In this document: in pieces, positions 11,870-22,180 of the stretch
Layout: every line of letters begins with the position of its first letter
How positions within the stretch are numbered: the first letter of the stretch is position 1
Assembly (NCBI RefSeq): GCF_024763615.1
Contig: NC_077223.1
Span: 16,616,001 to 16,680,000, forward strand
Direction of reading: 5' to 3'
Length of the DNA stretch: 64,000 nucleotides
From: Phlebotomus papatasi
Lineage: Eukaryota; Arthropoda; Insecta; Diptera; Psychodidae
The notes under the pieces: generated by a model
The model's database searches: none
Seen by the model: the letters and a program-made list of their open reading frames with translations, nothing else
What the model was told of the DNA's origin: nothing
Position numbers and translations under genes: made by a program

Positions 11870-11871
11870 TA

Positions 11872-12704
11872 TTTAAAACAGTAAATAATTATATATGAAT
11901 GAAGGGTATATTTTTAAACTGTCAATACCAAGCTTAATTTATTTATTTTCTGATAGTATTTCAGGAAATCAGTCTTGAGTAAAATTTCATTTGCATCGAA
12001 CTGTTCAAGATGAAATATGATTATGGACAAGAATACGTTAATAGTCGCAATAATTAATAAATGAACCCCGTTACATAGTAATCGAAGAGTTTCAGTTTGT
12101 CGGTCGTTACTGGGCTTGTAAACCAGTACGTGATACAGCTATTCAATAAATACTGAGGCACATAATCTTGCAATCTCACTTAGTCAATCAATCTTCTAAT
12201 TTATTATTAGACTGTGCTATAGGTTTAATAGTCCGGTAAGAAATAAGTTCTCTAACTAAACAAAAATTAATTCCCGTGATTAACCGAATAAGCATAAAGT
12301 AAACTGAGAAAAACTGAGTGAAAAAAAGAATCCACGGTCGCTATATAAATAATTGGGCCTAGTAAGTTATTTAATTACCAGGCCCAGTACTCCAGTAATC
12401 ACTAAACACTATGGACTACGGTTATTAAGCTTAAGTAATCAATATTAACTTGGCTTGGATATTCAGCTGTTACTGAGCCCAGAAGTCTGATAACTGAGCC
12501 AAGTAATCTAATACTAAGTTTCGTAATAAGACAATTACTAGAAGTAATGATATAGCATTTTTCAGAAATCCAGTGGGGTACCTTTGAATTGGAGTACCTT
12601 TGAAATGCTGATTCTTCTCCTATTTTTAAATAGAATTGAGCCTCATCTTATGTAATTTACCTTCATAATTAGTGTGTGGAGTTAAATTAAAGCATGATCC
12701 AGTA
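11872..12704. other. Gene-free stretch with degenerate CTGGGC words
   Basis: No exon. 12100-12560 repeats loosely related words such as TTACTGGGCTTG, ACCAGGCCCAGTA, TTACTGAGCCCAG and TAACTGAGCC, alternating with GTAATC. It may be a decayed tandem or foldback element. Confidence 0.4.
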
Positions 12705-12929
12705 GGGGAATTCTGTAACAGTATGACAATGTCATACGATAATTTTAAAATTTTTATGTGGTAAATTCGCGAGAACCAATCAAAAATCGTCTCATTTAAG
12801 TTACTACAAGCTTCATAGAGCTACTTGGAATTATATTCGATTTTCACTTGGCTTTATTGTTGTCCTACTCTCGAATTTATCATGAAAATTTGTCATATGA
12901 CATTATCATACTGTTAAAAAATTTCCCTC
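12705..12929. mobile_element. 225 bp TA-flanked MITE (AACAGTATGACAATGTCATA)
   Basis: The subterminal inverted repeat AACAGTATGACAATGTCATA on the left is mirrored by TATGACATTATCATACTGTT on the right, preceded by GGGGAATT and followed by TTCCCTC. TA lies outside each end. Single copy. Confidence 0.8.
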
Positions 12930-12931
12930 TA

Positions 12932-14158
12932 TGTTCGTTTAAAATCCGATTTCCACTTAAACTATCAGAAAAGTTGTAAGATATCATTTGGAAGTTCCGT
13001 GTTAATACTCCTGAGAGTTATTTATAAAATCGAGTCCTTCTTAATCTAAATCATTCAATGTAATTTTCCTCAATGTAGAAATGTCTTTTGCCTTTTCCGG
13101 TCGTTTCTTGAAAATGATTCTCATTCCATTTACAGATTCTTCTTTCTGTTAGGCCTCTTCAATATTTCCACCCTAGAGATTTAATCGAGCTCATCGGAAG
13201 ATTTCACAGAAAATGTCGAATGGATATGGAAAACATTTGATAATCTCTACACAAGATCTATTGAAGTTCTCTGAGATGCTAAAAATTCGTCCTATTTTTT
13301 CTGATTCCTTCTTTCATTGGGGCTCTCCATAAATTTCGCTGACGATCTCAAGAATATTCCATCCTCAGTCCATTTACTTCCCCAAATTGACTTCCCGGAT
13401 GGTGTATACTCGTCAGAATGTCACTTCAGAGCCATAACTGTAGAAACAATGATAGCAAAAATCATGGTGAATAATCACAGTGGTGAAAGGGTTCTTCGAG
13501 CGATCTCCTTCACTGATATGCAAATTGTTTTATTAGGGGTTTTTGGTGAAAACTTCTCTGTACAACAATGGGGTTGAAATGGAAATTTCCATCTCTGATT
13601 TTTCCCTCCATTCTTCACACACAAAACTTTTTCACCAAACCCATCAAAATCATTGTAAAATTTTCCTGGAGAGTATGGGGAAGTAATTTTTCCATCGCAC
13701 TCTTGAAATGTGGGAGAGTTGAAAAAAAAGGATTGAAGAAATCCACAAACTTTTAATCATATTTCTTTAATTGGCAAAATGACTTTTATGCTTTCTCAGG
13801 GATAATTCAGCAAAAGCGAATTTGAAAATCTATTGGATGGATAGAGTTTTCCATTATGAACTTTTTGATTTGATTAAAAAATGCGTGAGAATATATAGCG
13901 ATAGAAATGATCTAGAAATTTTAGGAATTTTCAGCAATGTGGATTCCTTTTCTATTCACTATTTGGAATTTGATGAATTCTGCCCCTATGCCGCTATCTC
14001 TCACCGTTTGGCTTCCAGTTCTTGTAACAGTCGCATAAATCAATAAACATTTGTTCTGCTATTTTTCGTAAAACACCTAATTTATAAAATTGGTATCGAA
14101 ACATTTAATAACTTTGCGAATTATGCTTTAAGAAGAATTTAGGCTCTTAAATTTAACC
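12932..14158. other. Unique, gene-free stretch
   Basis: No recognised exon. The 86-codon frame at 13317-13577 holds an FADD tetrapeptide that superficially recalls reverse transcriptase, but the surrounding residues do not fit. 13985-14040 (GCCGCTATCTCTCACCGTTT) is a small fragment of the dispersed repeat seen at 17630-18375. Confidence 0.45.
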
Positions 14159-14160
14159 TA

Positions 14161-15159
14161 CACAGTAAAAAAATGTGTAAAGTTTTACTACTATAATAGT
14201 GCAAAATCGACCATTTTAGTTGTTTAACTTAAAAATGTTTTAAAAATACACCACATTTTGGTAAATTATTGTCACGTGATTGAAAATTACCACTATTATA
14301 GTTGAAAAATTTTCAACAACGTTGTTTAATTTAAAAATGTGTAAAATTTTAACACTATAATAGTGTGAAATCGAATAAATTAATTATTTAATTGAGATTT
14401 GTGTAAAATTTCTCACTATTATAGTCATAAATTTTTTTACAATGTTTTGTGATTCAAAACTGTTGAAAAAATCTAAAAATTACCACTATTATAGTATGAT
14501 TATAGTTTTCACATTATTACAGTGTGAAAAATACACAAGTTTATGGTATTTTTTATCACATGAACAAAAATTAACACTATTATAGTTTGATCATATTTTT
14601 TTCACAATATTTATAAATAGTTATTTTGCCCAATGAAAAACATCTCGCCTGAAGTATAAGTCTTAAATGAAATTTTAACAATTTTTACACAACTGTTGTT
14701 TAAAAATTCAGCAACAGTTGTGTAAAAATTGTTAAATTTTCATTTAAGACTTATACTTCAGGCGAGATGCTTTTTATTGGGCAAAAGTCATACAGAACAT
14801 CAAATATTTATATGCATAATAAGTATATCGTGGAGATCCGAGCATTAGATGTAATCATTTCGCAATAGGGGGGGGGGGGATCCCGAGTACAAGGAAAAAC
14901 ATTAAAATGTCTAAAAAGGCAAAAAAAATCAAAATCTTCGAAATGAAATGAAAATTCAACATAAACAGAATTCAACAATTTTTGAGTTTACACATAAAAA
15001 TTCAACAATTTTTAAATTCAACAACTCCAAATTCAACAACTTGAAATTCAACAACTTTAAATTAAACAATTTTAAATTAAACACTTTTTCCAAATTTAAC
15101 ACTATAATAGTGGTGTGAAAGATTACACACTATAATTGTGTTAATTTTTTTTTACTGTG
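14161..15159 (+). mobile_element. 1 kb TA-flanked element with palindromic word array
   Basis: Begins CACAGTAAAAAAA and ends TTTTTTTACTGTG, with TA outside each end, consistent with a Tc1/mariner-type non-autonomous element. The palindromic core CTATTATAG or CTATAATAG occurs at 14191, 14293, 14355, 14416, 14486, 14578 and 15102, with degenerate versions near 14513 and 15126. The middle contains a long hairpin (14626-14784), a G tract near 14870 and a run of AAATTCAACAA units (about 15000-15075). A partial reverse copy lies at 45354-45790. No coding frame. Confidence 0.85.
14626..14784. repeat. Hairpin with 73 bp arms inside the 1 kb element
   Basis: Left arm 14626-14698 and right arm 14712-14784 are inverted repeats agreeing at about 70 of 73 positions, separated by a 13 bp loop. 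The arms end in TTGCCCAAT and its inverse. Only one arm is recognisable in the partial copy near 45700. Confidence 0.9.
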
Positions 15160-15161
15160 TA

Positions 15162-15917
15162 GGCTTAGAAGCCTTCCCTTATCCCTATTTTGTGAAGATT
15201 CTGATTAATTGCAATATAATTTTTAGTAGCAATTCATTTTGTAATTGTGTAAAAATATTACAATAACAATATAATTAAAAGAAGCTTTTCAAAAAAATAT
15301 TATTATTATTACACTTCTCTGAAGTTCAGCCTTCAAATATTGTCAAATACGTTAAGAAATAAAATTAGGAAATTTGTCAAGAATACTTTTTCGATAATAA
15401 CGGAAAATATTGAAATTTAAATTATTCATTTACTAAAAATCCTAAAGCAATTTATCGAACTTCAGGAGTTTAAATAATGAAATGTTAAAAAGCTTTGAAT
15501 TATTTATTTTCTTAAAAAGAATTGTGAATTTAACACGTTCTTCAAATTAAAATTTATCTTAAAAAACTTTGAAAGTTGTTTTGCAACATTTTTCACTCGA
15601 TCGTTCTTATTTTCATTCTACTGATTCTTCAGAACTTTTCAATAAAGTTCTGGAAAACGTTCAATCTTTTGATTGGGAAATCTCATAAAGGTGACGTATA
15701 AATTACTATTCTTTTCTGCAATCTCGCAATCCTATATCCATTATACCCGTAGATATCTCACAACAGCATTACGATTCAATATATTAAAATTAAAACACTT
15801 CACTTGTATTCTGAACCGCAATCTGCTTTTAAATTCTGCATTATTCGAAGCAGCTTATAGAGGAAATCGTTTCCGGTTGATAAAAGCTCTGATTTGATAC
15901 ACTTTAAGTCGCTCCAG
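15162..15917. other. AT-rich, gene-free stretch
   Basis: Very AT-rich with homopolymer runs, no repeat partner, no convincing exon. Confidence 0.4.
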
Positions 15918-16330
15918 TTAGGTTTTGGGCTTGAGGGGACTCGAGTGAGAATTGCAGAACGGCGTCATCCTCACTTCTGGGGTGTTGTGATGCCTGTCGA
16001 CACAAAGTGTCGTGTTTATCCTGACTAGAGGGATGGTTTGCACGAGGCGCAATGACGCGCCCTTGTCATCCTTCCGGGCGACGTGCGACTTCCCGCCTCG
16101 ATCCACTGTGTCAGCACCATGTGACTGCACGGATCAATAGTAGCAGGCACTCGAGTGGGAAAAGATATATACCACCCATTCCGCCCCAAAATCGACAGGA
16201 AGTCGTACGGCGGCTCGAGAGGTTCCTCTTTTCTCACCAACAACCGAGTAAGTTCAAACCTCAAATGGGCCCTTGAACATTACACACTCGACCGCAAAGA
16301 GGGTGTGAGAACTTTTTGGGGTGGCGGAAG
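15918..16330. other. GC-richer island, possible exon, function unknown
   Basis: Markedly richer in G and C and in CpG than its surroundings. Open on the plus strand 16052-16276 and on the minus strand 15918-16264 in two frames. A consensus-like donor (CCGA/GTAAGT) lies at 16247/16248 on the plus strand, which would end a putative plus-strand exon. The 13-mer ACTCGAGTGNGAA occurs twice (about 15940 and 16149). No protein domain is recognised, so this may be a real exon, a 5' leader, a CpG-rich regulatory element or a fragment of a GC-rich mobile element. Confidence 0.3.
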
Positions 16331-17146
16331 CTTTTAGGAGACTATCTCGGAGCTTTTTCCACTCATCAATAATGTGGGGGGGAAAGTCGAGGGTGTAAGA
16401 TATGAAAGTGAGCGAGACACTTTACCTCAGCCAGCAAAATCAACTAAAATGGACTTGAAACTCACAGAGAAGATGGCAAGAGAAGAAAGACGAAAGGTCC
16501 TAGAACAAGCTTTAAGATTTTCACTAAAAATTTATGTCATCGAGATTCACCCTCTGTACCACTAAAAGACAATCCTTTTAGGAAAATTTCAGTCTCCCAA
16601 CGCCTCCCAAACTAACGCATCTGTGCCTTTCTTGGCACTGTGAATTCCTTGTGATTCTTGCAGCGAGAATTGTGGCGCAATCGATTAAATCCCCAAGGAA
16701 TCCCCCATGAAGCAAGACATTGCAAAAGAGGCAGGAGGTATTTCTTCAACTATTAATTTAACCTTTATGCTCTCAGTCGGGATTTTATTGTCTAACAATC
16801 GATTGAAGTGCCTTCGTGAAAGAATATTTATGAGGTTGAAGGTTAGTTGAGGGTAAAATTGGTGTCTGGAGAAACTTTTCACCATGGATATGGAAACTTA
16901 CTTGAGAAAATCTTAAGTGCACTTGTTCTTTCTGAAATTCAGACAGAGCCACGATTGTTTAATTTTTCCGGAAATGGTCACTCTTAAATATTAAAGTGAA
17001 TCGTTAAAAAGCTTAAGATTTTTTGCTAACTTTAAAAAGTGTAATAGATGGATAATAATTCACCTACAAATGTTGCAAGAGGACAATATTGCACAGAATT
17101 TGTGAAGTGCTTATTTACTTGTTTATTGCGTCCGCTGCCATCTTAA
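16331..17146. other. Unique, gene-free stretch
   Basis: No repeat partner and no recognised exon. Short frames at 16374-16565 (plus) and 16685-16885 (minus) lack domains. Confidence 0.4.
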
Positions 17147-17292
17147 TGCCCAGCGCACAATAATTTCTGTTTTCTAAACATGTTTTGGCATTTCAATGAG
17201 AGTAAGTGAGATCTAGATCTAGTCATCTCGCTCATTCTCATGGGAAATTTTGAAAACATATTTACAAATAAAAGTTATTGTGCGCTGGTCAT
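17147..17292. mobile_element. 146 bp palindromic MITE (GCGCACAATAACTTTTGT), copy B
   Basis: Same family as 6197-6342: GCCCAGCGCACAATAA at the left, TTATTGTGCGCTGGTC at the right, a central AGATCTAG and GAGTAAGTGAGAT-type arms. Confidence 0.85.
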
Positions 17293-17328
17293 AATTCTCA
17301 CATATTTATCAAAATAGCAATTATAATA

Positions 17329-17474
17329 TGCCCAACACACAATAACTTTTGTACGTAAACATGTTTTCAAAATTTCCTATGAGAGAGAGCGAGATAACTA
17401 GATCTTGGTTTTATTCACTCTCACTGAAATGTCAAAAACATGTTTACAAAACAAAAGTTATTGTGCGTTGGGCA
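17329..17474. mobile_element. 146 bp palindromic MITE, copy C
   Basis: Starts ATGCCCAACACACAATAACT and ends AGTTATTGTGCGTTGGGCAT, 36 bp from copy B. The centre is CTAGATCTTGG, partly changed. Flanks TATAA on both sides hint at a short target duplication. Confidence 0.85.
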
Positions 17475-17629
17475 TTATAACGCAAAAATCCAACAAACTA
17501 AATAAATGGAAAAAAGATAATTTTGAAAATGGAAACATAATAATACAAAATTGAAAGACGTTGTGATTTAAACACAAAAAACTATTAATGAATAGTAACA
17601 AAACTGTTTAAAAAATAGGGGTGGTAATT

Positions 17630-18375
17630 CGTTCCAGGCTTTGCGAAATGCTCGAACTCGTGACTTTGATGCTAAACCTCAAAAATACTTTCGCATCATT
17701 TATCATTCACCGGTTCACAACCGATTTGAACTGATTCATAAATCATTCAAAACATCCTGCAACATTGTTTAAAAAGTCAATAGAATTGATTTTCGGATTA
17801 AAATTAGTTATCGGCTATTTACCGGTTCATTACCGGTTCAGAACCGATTGGAACTGGTTCAGTTTTATAGGAAATTCCAAGACCTTTCCAAAGAGCCCAA
17901 ACATGACTATTCGCTTGATAAATGCGCTCTATAGTGTCTTTTTAACATTTGACCTTGAAAAACCGTTATTAGGAATGATTCAACAGTATTTTCGTATAAG
18001 GGCGAAATATCCACCTATATAATTTCTGAAACATATCCAAAAATTAAAAAGATCGCACGACGCGTTTTCGAGATATCACAGAAAACATAGTTTTGAAGGG
18101 TTAGGGGGAAAATGTGGGGCATGTTAACGATCCTTGGGTCGACTTATGGGGGGTCTCCCGAAAGTCCCAAGTTATCTCTTACCGTTTGGCCTCTAGCGCT
18201 GGCGACAACCGGACGGACAGACGGACAAACAGCGTGACATTTCCCAGAAATCGTCTGAAACCCGAAGATTTGTTGAGAAAAGTAGTCTCCGGGGGATGGA
18301 AGGTGGAAATTTTGGGGGGATGAAAAAATCGAGGGATCATATATACTAATCTCTCGGTGGAATTCGAGCAGTAAA
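17630..18375 (+). repeat. ~750 bp dispersed repeat (AATGCTCGAAC ... GGAATTCGAGCAGT)
   Basis: Shares its left part with 1-112 (reverse) and 58930-59012, and its right part with 57430-57870 (AACATATCCAAAAAT, TATCTCTTACCGTTT, GGAATTCGAGCAGT). It contains repeated CCGGTTC words near 17720 and 17825 and the low-complexity block CGGACGGACAGACGGACAAA near 18212. Smaller fragments are seen near 13990 and 43380. The 85-codon frame at 17765-18022 lies wholly inside the repeat and is not a gene. Class unknown. Confidence 0.65.
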
Positions 18376-19150
18376 AAATAGTTTAAATTAATAACCTAGA
18401 ATTCAATGTTTGAAGTTTGAACTCCTCTAGGCGTAGTTATAGGGATGAAGTAACATAAAAATGGTCGATTGAAAGTCCCAAAAATAAGTTCAAGAATAAA
18501 TCTCCCAGACTCCAACGGTTTTACTGCCATGTAGGGCATTCTGTCTCGCTAATGACAGGCATAGGGGTATCTTCAAAGTCCTAAGAATCTAAGGGCTGAT
18601 CCTCACTCAGGGTTTATCCCCTTAAAAAAAGAAGTTCTGCTTCTCGACTTCCAATAAGACCCAAGACGACACGTCTGGCCAAATGCTCTCATGGCAGCCA
18701 GATTCAACCTGCACCATGGAGCCGGCGAGACTCCATAAAGGAGAAGTTTAAAGCTACTCTGTCTCATCCACAGACATTGCTTTCCGCCTTAAAGGCATAT
18801 GCGTAGCCCTCCCGAAGTATAGTGCTTTAGTGTTAAAATTGCACTGAAGCCACTATTCTGAAATTTTCGTCCCAAAATAGGTAGTTGGAGGTATAAGGGG
18901 CACTAGGGCTTATTGTGAAGATAGGGGGTGGAGTCTGCTGCAGATAATTCACTACCCCTAGCCATTTAAGAGGCTATTATATTATATTATAATAGGCAAT
19001 ATATTAAATCTTATAAAGGTAAAATGGGGAACTGAAGATGCAACTCAGGTTTCAACTTCCTCGGAGTGAACCGTACATGGCGACTTATGCTCACTCAGTA
19101 AAGTACTAAGTACAACCTTCAGGACTCATCCAGGGATAATGTGTTGGGTG
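18376..19150. other. Gene-free stretch, unclassified
   Basis: 18480-18950 is less AT-rich and of high complexity but has no long frame. It may be a retrotransposon leader or an old transcript fragment; nothing in it is diagnostic. Confidence 0.3.
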
Positions 19151-19344
19151 TATCATAGCCAAAGGGTAACTCATTCCCATTTTTTCTGACAAGGGTTTCT
19201 AGTTTCTTGGGTTTCGCGATGCAGAAATTGGGTTTCTCGGGTTTCTTTGGTTTCGGGATGCAATTCTTGGGTTTCTCCGCTTTCGCGAAGCGTTTCTCAG
19301 ACAATTGACGAGGGTTTCTCAATATGAGTTACCCCTTGATCATA
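19151..19344. mobile_element. Foldback-like element with GGGTTTC minisatellite
   Basis: Inverted ends of about 20 bp: AAAGGGTAACTCAT near 19171 and its inverse ATGAGTTACCCCTT near 19324, with TATCAT and ATGATCA further out. Between them, about 125 bp consist of degenerate repeats of TTTCTTGGGTTTC and TTTCGCGATGCA. Open frames across it encode only lysine/proline-rich repeats and are an artefact of the array. Confidence 0.65.
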
Positions 19345-21759
19345 GGAATAAAGGATTAGGATTGATGGGTTTGGTTGTCGACTGGGTTAACCACTATCAA
19401 ATGGGTCACACGCTACAAATGTAATTTGTACAGTTGTGTAAATTTCAATAAAAATTTGTGTAAAATTGCACGGATTTACACAAATTTTGCAGTGCAATAT
19501 TATAATACCATTAGTTGGCTTAACTAACTAATATTAGGGGAATTGGAGAAAGTGAGTAAAAGGTATTACAAATAGAGGTCTTAACTTTTTACATTTCTTC
19601 TTCAAGTTCCTTAAACTTTGGACATTTAAAAAGCTTCATTAGAACCATTTAAGACAAAATTTTGAATCCTTGATAATTTTTATTGGAAGAGACAATTTTT
19701 TTAATTATCACTCGACCCATTTTGTCTCAGGTTTCCTTACAATTAATGATATGGCAATTAAATGCTAAAATTTCCTTATAAATAAGGTTACGCTTTCCGA
19801 GTTTTATTTTCTAGAACAAATATATCTTCTACCATCTCTGATTTCAATAAAAATAAAATTATTTCCCTCACTTCTATCTCAATAAGAACAATTGAAAGAA
19901 AAAATCAAAGAGATTCCGTTTCTGCATTTTTGATGAGAAAAAATTAAGGGGACAGAATAGCTGCAATTTGTCGATGAAAATTTCTTAAGAGACATTTTTT
20001 TATATTGGTTCTAGCACTGTGAAGACAAGAAAAAAAATCTCAAAATGCAAAAAAAGTCTTGGGGGTGTCGTTCATTAAAGATTTATCCAAAGAGAAAAGC
20101 TGTGCTTAGGGGTTGAGTCGAAGCGCGACATTTTCTCCCTCGAGAATGATTCACTGCAAAATTAATTTTATTCCAGCTCCCTCGAGTTATTTTTTGTGCT
20201 AACATAAAACCCACCCCTTTTTTACTGAATGTATATCAATAAAAGTGCTTTAGAATAGGATGATTTGACTGAACAATCGATTCAGTCGCGCTGAAGAATG
20301 GCTCCAATGATGGAGTTGAAAAATTAAATTAGAGACAAAGATATTGAAGCTCTATCGTTGCATGCTGATTTTTCTGTCCTCATCAATTAGTCAGACCCTT
20401 TTTCCATTTTCCACGCATTCAGGATAAAGTCGCTATAGCAGGAATTCCTGCCGCAGGAACAGGAAGTTAGTCACACATTAAATTTTCTTAAGAGTTCCAA
20501 AATGTATGGGGAAGTTTTATGATATTCAAGAGCAAAAAGTAATGGTGATGGGAGTCAGAAGTTGCCAAGGGGTTGAATTTATAAAGGGGGGTGGCTTCAT
20601 TAAACAGTTATGAAAACACACAGAATTATGGAAGAGATTTCAATTAATGATTTAATACAAGGTTCTAAGAAAGCAACAGCAGGGATTATATCCACCGTTT
20701 GTGCTTCCGGAGGGGTTGAAAGCCCTCAAGCAGCTGTATGCTGTATTTGGAACCGACGTGGTTTTATGCTAGATTTTTTTCCACAACCGTTCTGCGGAAA
20801 GTGCAAATGGGAAAGGGCAAAAGTTATGTTTGAAAAGTTGACCCAACAGTTTGTATTAATTCACATTTTTTTTCTTTGCTAAACGACTCCCACGATGTGT
20901 ACCTCTCAATAAAGAACCTCTTTCACCTGGGTAAATGATGAAGAGGATATGGAGCACCTTTGGTTAGGACAAATGTTCATTTTTTGCCATTATACCAATT
21001 GCTGTAGAGATTTTTGCTGCAGACAAAAGGTGAGCGATGGTTAGAGACTTTTGCGTGGAAAGAGAGATGAAGGAAAATATTTTCCATCCATTCGGTGTGT
21101 CATGAATTTATTCAGCAATGTGGAACAGGTGTTGGGAATTTCTTTCACAGTACTCAAAACTGCGAGAAAACTCCACTAAAAACTTCCATTTCACCCAATA
21201 GCACACTCAGAATTAAATCGCACATCATGAAGGTGGGTAGAAAAACATAGCGCCAATTTACCCCATAATATACTGTTAGTAATAGTTGGAGGATACTTTA
21301 CAATAAGAGTAAATGAAAAGGAACTTCTAAAAGTTTTTGAGTTAAGAGTCAAAATTCTAGTATTCTATAATTCAATTTTAATATCAATGTCGTTCGTGAC
21401 CAGTAAATCAAAGTTAGGATGGAGTAAGAAGGTTTGTCCTCTATCATTTACATTCTTGTAATTTTAATTTATTATTAATGTAACTGCTTTAGAGCTAGTG
21501 CTCTTGACATCACATTTCAGAGATAAAGGGTATAAAGAAATTCATATCTGAGTAATAGCGGCCACCGCCGTCGTAACATTAGTGAAAACCCCCAGAATGA
21601 AATAGTAGACATCAGCGAAACGCAATTCTGGCAATTCTCTCTCTATGTTCAAGTTTTTGGAATTCCCTTCCTAAGGAGTGAAAGATAAATGTTTATAGCA
21701 AATTTTGTACACAGAACAGTCTATTATATTTTATTTCAAAATAAATTAAAAAATAAAAT
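19345..21759. other. Unique, gene-free stretch
   Basis: 2.4 kb without a repeat partner or convincing exon. 19426-19500 includes a small hairpin (ATTTGTGTAAA and its inverse TTTACACAAAT). A TAGGGGAATTGGAGAA motif at about 19536 resembles the left ends of the TA-flanked elements, but no matching right end was found. The 90-codon frame at 20610-20882 has no recognisable domain. Confidence 0.45.
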
Positions 21760-22180
21760 AAAGGACGATGGGCAAAACCGGCAAAACGGTTCAACCTTTC
21801 GCCACGAATGAGACCTATACCATCGAATAGGTATTGGCAAAGGTAACAACTTTTGTTCCGAGATCAACCCCAAAAGTATGTAGGGAAAGACTTGTTTTGC
21901 GAAACTCCTTTTCCACAATAACGGTTAAGCGTATATTGGTCCTTTTTAAGAATAATTTGTAAATAAGGACCCAAAGAAAATTTTCTTGGACAAAACCATA
22001 TCTTTATCCTCTTCATTTTCCCTGCAATTTTCCAGATCTTCCTTATAAATCTTTTACGATCCTTCAAATTCATAAAAAAGGATTGTACCTAGGGAAATGT
22101 CTCTTATGCAGTGATATTCTTCTTGAAAAATAGTTAAAACCTCTATCGCAGATTTTTAAAAGATACCGTTATTTAAAAAT
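21760..22180 (+). mobile_element. Left part of the ~1.2 kb repeat (copy B, truncated)
   Basis: Starts AGGACGATGGGCAAAACC and matches 268-710 along most of its length, then loses similarity near AAAAGATACCGTTATTTAAA. No right end is found downstream. Confidence 0.7.

Noticed and set aside
11643..11876. Conserved small protein also seen at 50249-50446 and 63692-63955
   Set aside because: Similarity follows the homologous DNA of the GGACA element and runs into the terminal repeat; length and ends are not conserved.
13317..13577. FADD tetrapeptide suggesting a reverse transcriptase
   Set aside because: No flanking reverse-transcriptase motifs, the frame is only 86 codons, and no retrotransposon features lie around it.
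14868..14881. G tract as a telomere-like or quadruplex signal
   Set aside because: A single homopolymer run whose length differs in the copy at about 45605; simple slippage explains it.
19119..19322. Lysine/proline-rich repeat protein on the minus strand
   Set aside because: It is the translation of the GGGTTTC minisatellite.
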